Shown piece after piece: positions 9,425-16,699 of a stretch of 64,000 bases of DNA (position 1 is its first letter; each line of letters starts with the position of its first letter). The notes beneath the pieces are model-generated. The model had not been told where the DNA came from. It saw only the letters and a program-made list of their open reading frames with translations, and did no database searches. The stretch is from Candidatus Gastranaerophilales bacterium. GTDB lineage: Bacteria; Cyanobacteriota; Vampirovibrionia; Gastranaerophilales; Gastranaerophilaceae. The position numbers and the translations under genes were made by a program. Where the stretch lies: positions 55,413 to 119,412 of the forward strand of contig CALVBB010000004.1 of the NCBI GenBank assembly GCA_944325705.1. Direction: 5' to 3'.

Positions 9425-9503
9425 GTTCTCTATTGCCATCTCACAAAGAGAGATGGCAGAATTTGTAAATTCGCTTTCGCTCATTAACAAATTCGGGAGA
9501 GGT
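9425..9503 (+). repeat. Palindromic-loop repeat (family B), copy 1, loop inverted
   Basis: Begins TTCTCTATTGCC and ends CGGGAGAGG, as do the copies at 23910-23980 and 37511-37586. Between the shared AATTTGT and ACAAATT arms, the ~20-bp centre is the reverse complement of the centre in the other two copies. Confidence 0.65.
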
Positions 9504-9505
9504 TA

Positions 9506-9586
9506 CAGGAACAGTAGTATTAATTTTCTCAACACGCTCCCGCGCTGCTCCCGCTATCGTTTCGAAAACAAATACTACTGTTCCTG
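9506..9586 (+). repeat. Conserved-core hairpin repeat, copy 2
   Basis: Arms CAGGAACAGTAGTATT (9506-9521) and AATACTACTGTTCCTG (9571-9586) are a perfect 16-bp inverted repeat around the GC-rich core. Confidence 0.85.
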
Positions 9587-9648
9587 AATAGTAACGTAGG
9601 TAGGATATACTAATCCTGCAGATGGTTTTTCTTCTAAACCCTCCGGCA

Positions 9649-9870
9649 CTATCGTGCCACCTCTGCTTGGTTGCTCGCATTAAACGGGTCTGCAACGCCA
9701 ACGCCTTCGCGTTGTCGTTTCGCCCTCTGCTCGCAATCCGCCTTTGTAAGGGAGGTAATTATTCTACCCCACTTTTTTAAAGCGGATTTTCGGTAGGGAG
9801 TTAGCCCGTAAGGTGTCCGGAAACGTTGAGTTTTCGGACACCCCGAATAATCCAAGACTGGGGGAATCAA
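9649..9870 (-). pseudogene. Prepilin-leader remnant without a pilin
   Basis: The minus-strand frame reads PPVLDYSGCPKTQRFRTPYG, then LTPYRKSA, matching the leader directly before the pilin helix at 17040-17155 and 56765-56870. Similarity stops at the KSA that precedes the prepilin cleavage point: here LKKWG follows instead of FTLAE. There is no pilin body downstream. I read it as a leader fragment left by recombination at the processing-site codons, not as a functional gene. Confidence 0.5.
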
Positions 9871-10061
9871 AGGGGAATTTTATTATAAAAACCCTCTGGT
9901 GCTGCGCACCACATCACTTAAAAATGAAGATTTGGCTTTCAGCCCAACAATAAAGCTGAAAGAGTTTCTGAATGACATATTTAATGTTAAACCATTCAAC
10001 AAATTCACCTGTTCAACTTTGCCACAGAGGTCGGGCAGATAATGCCCGACAGGAAAGCAAA

Positions 10062-11183
10062 TTATCTTATCTGAACCGGCATTATCAGGCAGACAAAATC
10101 TTCTTCACTATTAGGTCTTAAAACAGTTGCTGACAGCGGAGTGTTCAAACCAATGTTAACTTCGTCGCAGTCAATATTTTTCAAGGCCTCGAGAACAAAC
10201 TTGTAATTAAAAGCAATTGTTAAATCTTCCGCAGTATAATTTACAGCGAGTTCTTCTTCTGATTTACCGGAATCCGGAGTGTCAGCTGTCAACTTCAAAG
10301 TATTCTGAGAAAATTCAAGTTTCACAATACTTGTTTTTTCGTTAACCATAATTGACACACGTTCAAGCGCCGAGATTAACTGTGAAACATTAACCGTTGC
10401 AGTTTTAGGACTTTCTGCCGGTATAAGCTGATTATACTTAGGGAACTGTCCTTCCAGAAGTCTTGAAATCGTTGTTGTTTTTTCTGATTTTATAATAATC
10501 TTAGTTTTTTCTGTGTAAATTTTAACAGCTTCTTCTTCAATAAACGAGGACATTTTAATAAATTCATTCAGGGTTTTTGACGGAATAATAAGCTGTTTTG
10601 ATTTATTTTCCGGATTTTTAATTTTTTCGCGAACTCTGGCGAGCCTGTTTCCGTCAGTAGAAGCAATCTCCAGAACTTCTCCCTGAATATCCAGAACTAT
10701 ACCTGATAAAAGATTGCTTGTTTCATAGCTTGCTGCGGCAAATCCTGCCTGTTTAACGGCTTTTGTCAAAGGTTTTACTTCAATTTCAAAGCTTTCAGCC
10801 TCATTAGTTTCTATATTATAAACTTCCGGAGGAAATTCCGAGGCTGAAATACCTATTATATCAAACTTTGAGTTTTGACAGGTTATATTCACAGAAGTTG
10901 AACCTTCAGGCATTTCAAAAGTAATAAGCTTATCGCCGAGTTTGGAAACTATCTCGTTGAGAGTTTTTGAAGGAAGTGTAATTTTACCTTCCTCCTCAAC
11001 CTGCGCATCAACTTCGGCAATGACAGTCAAATCTAAATCTGTTGCAACAAGTTTTATAGTGCTGTTGTTAATGGTTTCGATTAAAATATTAAGCAGTACC
11101 GGCTGCAAGGCTCTCACACTTGTGGCTCGTTCTACTATCTTAATCCCGTTATACAAATCCTCTTTTTTAATGACAAATTTCAT
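10062..11183 (-). CDS. dnaN: DNA polymerase III beta sliding clamp
   Basis: 373 aa, typical length for the ring-shaped processivity clamp made of three repeated domains. Recognised by the N-terminal MKFVIKKEDLYNGIKIVERA, the ALQPVLLNILIET and TDLDLTVIAEVDA blocks, GISASEFPPE in domain 1-2, and the C-terminal LMPVQIR, which resembles the clamp hydrophobic pocket motif. The ATG follows AAGGAG. It reads away from the AT-rich intergenic region that carries repeated DnaA-box-like 9-mers, consistent with a chromosomal origin next to dnaN. dnaA itself is not adjacent. Confidence 0.96.
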   Translation of the reverse strand: MKFVIKKEDLYNGIKIVERATSVRALQPVLLNILIETINNSTIKLVATDLDLTVIAEVDAQVEEEGKITLPSKTLNEIVSKLGDKLITFEMPEGSTSVNITCQNSKFDIIGISASEFPPEVYNIETNEAESFEIEVKPLTKAVKQAGFAAASYETSNLLSGIVLDIQGEVLEIASTDGNRLARVREKIKNPENKSKQLIIPSKTLNEFIKMSSFIEEEAVKIYTEKTKIIIKSEKTTTISRLLEGQFPKYNQLIPAESPKTATVNVSQLISALERVSIMVNEKTSIVKLEFSQNTLKLTADTPDSGKSEEELAVNYTAEDLTIAFNYKFVLEALKNIDCDEVNIGLNTPLSATVLRPNSEEDFVCLIMPVQIR

Positions 11184-11219
11184 CCCTTAACTCCTTTGCT
11201 TTTTTATATGAATTTATGA

Positions 11220-11580
11220 TATAATAAATAAAAATATAACTGAACATTATTTAAACAAAATTTAACTTATCAGTTATTACTTAATAAAATTTCCATTCAT
11301 CTTTTTGAACAATGACAGCATTATTTATATATTAATTTAATAAATATAAATAATAAAATTCATAGTAATAATAATAAGCAAATATTTGTAGAAAACTATT
11401 TGAAATTATGATTATGATTGATTTTTTATTTGTAGAAAATTTGTAGAAAAGTTTTCGGGTTATTGACTGATTTTTGATAAAATAAAAAAAATCCTCCAAA
11501 AAGTGTAGAAAACTTCATGGTTTTCTACTGTTTTGAACAAAGTTTTCTACAATAAAAAAGTCAAGTTTTTTACATTTATA
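11220..11580. other. Candidate replication origin (oriC)
   Basis: Very AT-rich DNA beside dnaN. The 9-mer TGTAGAAAA occurs at 11387, 11431, 11442 and 11504 and its complement TTTTCTACA at 11543; TTTTCTACT at 11521 is a near match. TTTTCTACA differs by one base from the DnaA-box form TTTTCCACA. A long A/T-only stretch (11320-11380) could be the unwinding element. No gene is present. Confidence 0.6.
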
Positions 11581-11586
11581 TTAAGC

Positions 11587-11672
11587 TTGACAAAAGAACT
11601 TTTTTATGATATAAAAAATGTGGGGTAAATGTATATTTATAAGTCTTGTCAAATGACGAGACTTTCTTTTTC
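11587..11672 (+). promoter_or_regulatory. Strong promoter followed by an early terminator-like hairpin
   Basis: TTGACA (11587-11592), 17 nt, TATAAA (11610-11615). About 20 nt after the expected start comes AAGTCTTGTC-AAAT-GACGAGACTT (11641-11664, one bulge pair), followed by TCTTTTTC. This could be a small RNA of about 50 nt or an attenuator for the genes downstream. Confidence 0.45.
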
Positions 11673-11687
11673 GGAAGAGGGGCTACA

Positions 11688-11765
11688 GTGGTTCTTATAA
11701 CTGTTTATATTTTGCCCTGTTTTGGAATTATACTGAGCGGTTTGTTGTACCGGTTTATTAAGTAA
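11688..11765 (+). CDS. Possible 25-aa single-pass membrane peptide
   Basis: A GTG at 11688 has GAGGGG six nt upstream (11676-11681) and opens a 25-codon ORF whose product is almost wholly hydrophobic (VVLITVYILPCFGIILSGLL) with a short basic tail YRFIK, as in small membrane regulators. It lies 69 bp before the secreted-protein gene and after the promoter/hairpin at 11587-11672. Too short for any family call; conservation of the frame would be the test. Confidence 0.35.
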   Translation: MVLITVYILPCFGIILSGLLYRFIK

Positions 11766-11834
11766 CAGTCATGCGTCTGATGAAATATTTGCAATCCTTA
11801 TTTATTAAATTAAATAGATTAAGGAGTACATATA

Positions 11835-12311
11835 ATGAAAAATTTTTTACTATTCTTAATTGTGCTTATTGCCATGTGTAGCGGAGCAAAAGTTTTTGCG
11901 GATGAAGCTCAGGAGGCTTTGAAGTTTTTTAAGAATTATGTCCATGCTGCAAATAATTACAGTCCAGAGTTAATAAAAATGTATTCGCCGGAAGCAAAAA
12001 TAATACGTCAGGTGATAAAGCCGGACGGAGAACTTGTTAATGTTGAAACAGATACTGATACTTATATAACACAGATGAAAATAGGTCAAAAAGGTGCAAA
12101 AATGCGCAAATATAAAAATACCTATACTGATATAAAAGCCGAAAAGCTTGATGACGGCTACAAAATTTCCTCACTGCGCCAGCCTTCCGGGGAAAAATAT
12201 AAACTTAAAACTTATATGATTGTAAAAAAACAGCCTTCCGGAAAATGGCTTATTACAGAAGAATTGATGCAAACCAGAGTTCAGACATTTTTGAAGTATG
12301 CCAGAAAGTGA
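11835..12311 (+). CDS. Secreted NTF2-like (SnoaL/DUF4440-type) protein
   Basis: 158 aa with a clear signal peptide (MKNFLLFLIVLIAMCSG... cleaved near VFA-DEAQ, residue 23). The mature part, beginning EALKFFKNYVHAANNYSPELI and ending with WLITEELM, has the helix-then-curved-sheet pattern of NTF2-like domains, where a pocket binds a small ligand. The ATG is preceded by AAGGAG. Function unknown; no neighbour suggests a pathway. Confidence 0.55.
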   Translation: MKNFLLFLIVLIAMCSGAKVFADEAQEALKFFKNYVHAANNYSPELIKMYSPEAKIIRQVIKPDGELVNVETDTDTYITQMKIGQKGAKMRKYKNTYTDIKAEKLDDGYKISSLRQPSGEKYKLKTYMIVKKQPSGKWLITEELMQTRVQTFLKYARK

Positions 12312-12516
12312 AGAGTGAATTTGGTTGAAAAGTTGAAGGGTCGAAAGGATGAATGGTTTATTTGTTTTCTGGTAAGTTGAAGTTAGTAGATAGTAGGTAA
12401 GATTTACTAATCCGACAGATTAGTTAAAGAAGATATTTAGATTGGGCATACCTGTCCAATAAAAAAAGATTACTTTTCAACCAACATCCACTTTCTTATA
12501 ATTTCTGTTTTCATGC

Positions 12517-12522
12517 TAAAAT
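12517..12522 (+). promoter_or_regulatory. Leaderless promoter (-10) of aroC
   Basis: TGC-TAAAAT, an extended -10, ends exactly 6 nt before the aroC ATG (12529). There is no Shine-Dalgarno. A recognisable -35 is weak (TTCTTA at 12493). Confidence 0.5.
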
Positions 12523-12528
12523 AAATCT

Positions 12529-13584
12529 ATGGAAAAGTTTAGATTTTTGACATCAGGCGAAAGCCACGGCAAATGTTTAACCGCAATTATTGAAGGGCTT
12601 CCTGCAAATCTTGAAATTGATATTGATTTTATAAACTTCGAACTAAAACGCCGTCAGCAGGGCTATGGCAGAGGCGGCAGAATGCAGATAGAAACAGATA
12701 CTGCAGAATTTACATCAGGCGTTCGTTTCGGCAAAACAACAGGTGCACCTGTTACTCTTGTTATTTATAATAAAGATTACGAAAACTGGCAGAAAATCAT
12801 GAGCGTTAACCCTTCTGACGAAACTTATGAAAAATCATTTACAAAATACCGTCCGGGGCATGCCGATTATGCAGGCAGTATAAAATATAACCAGAAAGAC
12901 CTTCGTAATATCCTTGAGCGCTCCAGCGCAAGAAAAACAGCAATAGAAACCGCTGTAGGCGCGGTGGCTAAACTTTTTTTGAAAACTTTCGGCGTTGAAT
13001 GCACCTCAAAAATATTGCAGATAGGCAGAGCAAAAACTATTGAAGAAATGCACGCGGAAATAGACAATGCTAAACAAGCCGGCGACACTCTCGGTGGAAA
13101 ATTTGAAGTTGTGTACAAAAATCTTCCGGTAGGACTGGGTTCTTATGTTCACTGGGATAGAATGCTTGACGGGCGAATAGCGCAGGCAGTTATGAGTATT
13201 CCTGCAGTTAAATCCGTTTCTATAGGCGATAACCACGCTTACAAAATGTACGGAAGCGAGTTTCACGATGAGATTTTTATTGATAACGAAAAGATTTACC
13301 GCAAAACAAACAATGCCGGCGGAATTGAAGGAGGTATGACCAACGGTGAAGATTTAGTTGTTAAAGCTGTTATGAAACCGATACCGACCCTTAGAAAGCC
13401 TCTAAAAACTGTTGATGCCAGAACTTTAGAACAAACAGAAGCACATTTTGAACGTTCGGACACATGTGCAGTCGAAGCATGTGCTGTTGTCGCAGAAGCG
13501 CGGATTGCCTGTGTGCTTGCTAACGAGTTTCTCTTAAAATTCGGCGGCGACAGCATGGAAGATTATAAAAACTTAAAATTGTAA
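12529..13584 (+). CDS. aroC: Chorismate synthase
   Basis: 351 aa. Last enzyme of the shikimate pathway: converts EPSP to chorismate with reduced FMN. SGESHGKCLTAIIEGLPA at the N-terminus, RRQQGYGRGGRM, RPGHADYAGSIKY and ERSSARKTA are the family signatures, and the C-terminal block with ERSDTCAVEACAVVAEA is present. It stands alone; aroB and aroK are at 34.8-36.4 kb. Start at the first ATG, which lies 6 nt after a -10 box, giving a leaderless transcript. Confidence 0.97.
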   Translation: MEKFRFLTSGESHGKCLTAIIEGLPANLEIDIDFINFELKRRQQGYGRGGRMQIETDTAEFTSGVRFGKTTGAPVTLVIYNKDYENWQKIMSVNPSDETYEKSFTKYRPGHADYAGSIKYNQKDLRNILERSSARKTAIETAVGAVAKLFLKTFGVECTSKILQIGRAKTIEEMHAEIDNAKQAGDTLGGKFEVVYKNLPVGLGSYVHWDRMLDGRIAQAVMSIPAVKSVSIGDNHAYKMYGSEFHDEIFIDNEKIYRKTNNAGGIEGGMTNGEDLVVKAVMKPIPTLRKPLKTVDARTLEQTEAHFERSDTCAVEACAVVAEARIACVLANEFLLKFGGDSMEDYKNLKL

Positions 13585-13604
13585 TAAGATGTCTTAATTT
13601 TTGT

Positions 13605-13633
13605 TTGACAATTGGAGCCTGAAAGACTATAAT
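13605..13633 (+). promoter_or_regulatory. Consensus leaderless promoter of hisS
   Basis: TTGACA (13605-13610), 17 nt, TATAAT (13628-13633): a perfect sigma70 consensus. The hisS ATG begins 6 nt later at 13640, so the transcript should start at the A of the ATG. Confidence 0.85.
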
Positions 13634-13639
13634 TGCTTT

Positions 13640-14878
13640 ATGACTATAATCAAAGTTATCAAAGGAACAAAAGACATTTTACCTCAGGACGCCGGAGCAT
13701 GGCAGAGATTGGAAGCAAAAGCTCTCGAGGTATTTTCAAAGTACGGTTACAGAGAAATAAGAACCCCGATTTTTGAAGCAACAGAACTTTTTGCACGCGG
13801 GGTGGGCGATACAACCGATATAGTCAACAAAGAAATGTACACATTTGAAAAAAGCGACCGGTCGCTTACGCTCAGACCTGAAAATACAGCAGGTGTGGTT
13901 CGCTCTTTTATAGAAAACGGAATGGCAAGACTTTCCGCTCCGGTTAAACTCTGGTACAAAGGCCCGATGTTTCGCTATGAACGTCCGCAGGCAGGCAGAC
14001 AAAGACAGTTTCATCAGGTTGGCGTTGAAATGTTCGGTATAAAAGAGTCTTCAGCTGATGCTGAGGTTATTATGCTTGCTGTGGATTATTTGAAATCTCT
14101 CGGGCTGAATGACCTTGTTGTAGAGTTAAATTCCCTCGGCTGCCCGAAATGCCGCGAAGAATACAAGGCTAAAATTAAAGAAGTTTTGAAACCGGAGTTT
14201 GAGAATCTCTGCGAGGACTGTCAGAACAGATACGAAAAAAATCCGCTGAGACTTCTGGATTGCAAAGTCGAATCCTGCAAGGCTATTTTTGAAAAACCGG
14301 AAATCCAAAAAGTTATCCAGTCCGATTTTATCTGTGAAGAATGCGCCGAACACTACAGCAGTTTAAAAACATACCTCGACAAACTCGGGGTTAAATATGT
14401 TGAAAACAAACTGCTTGTGAGAGGGCTTGACTACTATAACAGAACGGTATTTGAGATTAAGTCAAACAACCTCGGCTCACAAAACGCAGTCTGTGGCGGC
14501 GGACGGTATGACAGTCTGGTTAAAAATCTCGGCGGTGAAGATACTCCGGCTGTCGGCTGGGCTATGGGTATGGAAAGATTAAACTCGCTTCTGCCGGAGG
14601 TTGAGCCAGAAAAACTTGACGGCTACATTGTTTCAAACTCTCCGCTTGAAGCTTTTGCTCTGGCGCAGGAACTCAGAGATGCCGGAAAAAGAGTTGAATT
14701 TGATTTATCTAATAAAAAGTTTACAAAACAGCTTGAAAAAGCTTCCAAGACCGCAAATTTTGCGCTTATTTTAGGCGAAGACGAAATTAATTTAAATAAA
14801 GTTTCAGTGAAAAATCTTGAAACATCTGAACAGGTCACAGTTGATAGAAACATGGTTTTAAATCAGCTTGAAAAATAA
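13640..14878 (+). CDS. hisS: Histidyl-tRNA synthetase
   Basis: 412 aa from the ATG at 13640. Class II synthetase: KGTKDILPQD at the N-terminus, motif 2 WYKGPMFRYERPQAGRQRQF with the catalytic arginine, the histidine-A block ELNSLGCP and RGLDYYNRTVFE, motif 3 GGRYDSLVKNLGG and GWAMGMERL, then the anticodon-binding domain. The frame stays open upstream to a TTG at 13601, but that region is a consensus promoter, so the extension is not coding. Followed 14 bp later by two small genes with their own ribosome sites, likely cotranscribed. Confidence 0.96.
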   Translation: MTIIKVIKGTKDILPQDAGAWQRLEAKALEVFSKYGYREIRTPIFEATELFARGVGDTTDIVNKEMYTFEKSDRSLTLRPENTAGVVRSFIENGMARLSAPVKLWYKGPMFRYERPQAGRQRQFHQVGVEMFGIKESSADAEVIMLAVDYLKSLGLNDLVVELNSLGCPKCREEYKAKIKEVLKPEFENLCEDCQNRYEKNPLRLLDCKVESCKAIFEKPEIQKVIQSDFICEECAEHYSSLKTYLDKLGVKYVENKLLVRGLDYYNRTVFEIKSNNLGSQNAVCGGGRYDSLVKNLGGEDTPAVGWAMGMERLNSLLPEVEPEKLDGYIVSNSPLEAFALAQELRDAGKRVEFDLSNKKFTKQLEKASKTANFALILGEDEINLNKVSVKNLETSEQVTVDRNMVLNQLEK

Positions 14879-14892
14879 GGAGTAGTTATTAT

Positions 14893-15228
14893 ATGGCAGG
14901 TCAGATTCATGAAGTTATAAAAAGGCTTTCTAACGCATTTAGAAAAAGATTTGACGATTACAAAGGGTTGTATCTTTTCGGGGCTTACCTTGACGGCAAA
15001 GAGCACGAGGACGAAGATATTGAAATCGTTGCGCTGTTTGATATTGAAGATAAATCAAAACGCGAACAAATCTGGCCTCTTGTCGGGAAAATAGAAACAG
15101 AACTCGAGGTTACAATTGACCTGTATCCATATACGGAAGAACAGTTCAAGGCTGATGAGGATTTGTATGACGAGGTAATGCAGGAAGGCGTGTTTTTTAA
15201 TCCGCTGGGGATTATGGAAGATAAATAG
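14893..15228 (+). CDS. Minimal nucleotidyltransferase-like protein
   Basis: 111 aa. LYLFGAYLDGKEHEDEDIEIVALF resembles the GSxxxGxxxxxSDIDL active-site loop of minimal nucleotidyltransferases (MNT), but the first Gly-Ser is GA and the Asp pair reads EDEDIE, so catalysis is uncertain. VTIDLYPYTEEQF carries the third acidic strand. No HEPN partner follows, which argues against a standard MNT-HEPN toxin-antitoxin pair. ATG preceded by AAGGAG; probably in the hisS transcript. Confidence 0.55.
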   Translation: MAGQIHEVIKRLSNAFRKRFDDYKGLYLFGAYLDGKEHEDEDIEIVALFDIEDKSKREQIWPLVGKIETELEVTIDLYPYTEEQFKADEDLYDEVMQEGVFFNPLGIMEDK

Positions 15229-15270
15229 TTTTGTTATTATTTTTATAAAAAAGAAAAGAAAGGACACAAA

Positions 15271-15456
15271 ATGGACAAAGTTACTATCCGTTCAGACAGA
15301 AAAACTGATTACAAATTCATGTACAAAGGTGAAGATGTAGTTCTTGGCGCAGGCAAGATTATCAGTATTGCAGACGGTCTGGAACATGTTGTGCTCCCTA
15401 CGTGTGCTATGAAAATCATGAATAACCTGATTGTTATTAAAGACGACGTGAAATAA
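15271..15456 (+). CDS. Small conserved-looking hypothetical protein
   Basis: 61 aa, predicted beta-rich (KFMYKGEDVVLGAGKIISI), no membrane segment. A GAAAGGAC ribosome site lies just upstream, and the gene follows the MNT-like gene by 42 bp. Family not recognised. Confidence 0.55.
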   Translation: MDKVTIRSDRKTDYKFMYKGEDVVLGAGKIISIADGLEHVVLPTCAMKIMNNLIVIKDDVK

Positions 15457-15485
15457 GGCTTATTCAGAGTTCAGTCTGATAAATT

Positions 15486-16592
15486 TTATTTTTGTTCAAC
15501 GGCGGCATTTTCATTTTTGGAAAATAACTCTTTAATTTTTTTCCATAATTTTTGCTGCCCGACGCCTGCGTAAGTTGTGATAACCATTGTCAGGACAAAG
15601 TAAAGATAAGTTGTCTGAACAGGGTTATAAATCCAGTATATGTCGTGGTTTTCGCGCACTGAAATCGGAATTCCGTTTATTTTGAGGAAGATAGCGGTAA
15701 TTATATACATAACAAGCAAATGGTTTGCCATAATATGATAGGTTGTTTTGCCCATATAATTAATAAACTTGCAGTCTTTTACATACGGATAGAAAATTTT
15801 AACAGTAAATAGAGAAGCCCAGATGCCGGTGAGTGCAGTTATTACCGGAACAACAAGCTGCTGGTCAAATCTTGCCCAGACAAGTACGTAACTCAAACCA
15901 ATACCGTGTTCCGGATCGTAATCCCTGTTAAACATCCACAAAACCGACTGTAATGCTATGACTGCCCCCGCCCATTTTATTGTGAAAATATCATATTTGT
16001 CTTGAATATACTGTTTGTAAAAATATCCGAGATAAACAAAAAACATAGAAAACATTAATCTAATTATGACAAGCATAACAGGGGTTACGGGAACTATTTT
16101 GGAAACCGGTATTGCAAGAAATCCCATCAGAGCGAATACTGTTAGATGAAAAAATTTGTTGTCCTTGATTCCTTTTAAAATTCTGAACACAAAAAGGAAA
16201 GTAATCATAGTCATAAACAGCTGGGTTACAAACCACAGCGGGCATGAAAGGTCAAACTGGTGTCCGTTAAGAAACGGAGTGATGAAAAAGTTTTTCAAAC
16301 TCAAAGGCATACCCCACCATTTTCCTGTAAGCTTTGCAACGACAACAGTCACCCCGAGATAAAAAATATTATATAGAAAATACGGAACTAAAAGAGTTTT
16401 GATACGCCGCTCAAAGAAGTTTGCAACGTCATCAAGGTATTTTTCCTTAAAAAGGTATCCCGAAATAAAGAAAAACAACGCCAGTTGGAACGAATACGGC
16501 GTAAACATTCCCAGAAGCGAAAACTCCAGATGTCCTGATACCACAAGCAGGATAGCAAGCGCCTTTAAAATATTAACTCTGTTGTCAAACAT
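15486..16592 (-). CDS. Acyltransferase family 3 membrane protein
   Basis: 368 aa with about ten transmembrane helices. N-terminal RVNILKALAILLVVSGHLEF holds the helix-1 Arg/His pattern of acyltransferase-3 enzymes, and ALFFFISGYLFKEKY with the following RIKTLLVPYFLYNI is the diagnostic second and third helix block. These proteins O-acylate sugars of surface polysaccharide, peptidoglycan or lipid at the membrane. No polysaccharide genes are nearby. Start preceded by AGGGG about 9 nt upstream. Confidence 0.88.
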   Translation of the reverse strand: MFDNRVNILKALAILLVVSGHLEFSLLGMFTPYSFQLALFFFISGYLFKEKYLDDVANFFERRIKTLLVPYFLYNIFYLGVTVVVAKLTGKWWGMPLSLKNFFITPFLNGHQFDLSCPLWFVTQLFMTMITFLFVFRILKGIKDNKFFHLTVFALMGFLAIPVSKIVPVTPVMLVIIRLMFSMFFVYLGYFYKQYIQDKYDIFTIKWAGAVIALQSVLWMFNRDYDPEHGIGLSYVLVWARFDQQLVVPVITALTGIWASLFTVKIFYPYVKDCKFINYMGKTTYHIMANHLLVMYIITAIFLKINGIPISVRENHDIYWIYNPVQTTYLYFVLTMVITTYAGVGQQKLWKKIKELFSKNENAAVEQK

Positions 16593-16644
16593 TGTTTCAG
16601 CCCCTTTTTTTCTACCTGTTTATATTATCATAAAAGTATTAATC

Positions 16645-16672
16645 TTGAAAAAACTGCTCGATAGTTTATAAT
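16645..16672 (+). promoter_or_regulatory. Promoter upstream of prepilin copy 1
   Basis: TTGAAA (16645-16650), 16 nt, TATAAT (16667-16672). The sequence after it, AAAAAGGCAGCGGAAAATAA, recurs after a TATAAT at 49142 and, diverged, near 34640, so the promoter segment is itself part of a dispersed repeat. Confidence 0.5.
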
Positions 16673-16699
16673 AAAAAGGCAGCGGAAAATAAATAGGAA

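Larger units (their letters stand above)
9274..10061. other. Repeat-rich gene-free region between metG and dnaN
   Basis: The 788 bp hold no convincing gene. From left to right: a GCTAAGACGTTAAG motif also found near 37360; the palindromic-loop repeat (9425-9503); hairpin copy 2 (9506-9586); a GGCAC-TATC-GTGCC hairpin (9645-9658) shared with 27093-27106; a minus-strand remnant of the prepilin leader (9649-9870); and a hairpin GTCGGGCA-GATAA-TGCCCGAC (10029-10049). Everything here has a relative elsewhere in the window. Confidence 0.7.

Noticed and set aside
9321..9701. Overlapping ORFs on both strands
   Set aside because: They run through the palindromic repeats and are similar only to other repeat copies; no ribosome sites or consistent protein features.
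13601..13639. Upstream TTG start for hisS
   Set aside because: The 39 nt contain a perfect -35/-10 promoter, and the ATG at 13640 begins the conserved N-terminus.
14893..15228. MNT-HEPN toxin-antitoxin module
   Set aside because: The nucleotidyltransferase loop is degenerate and no HEPN gene is adjacent.
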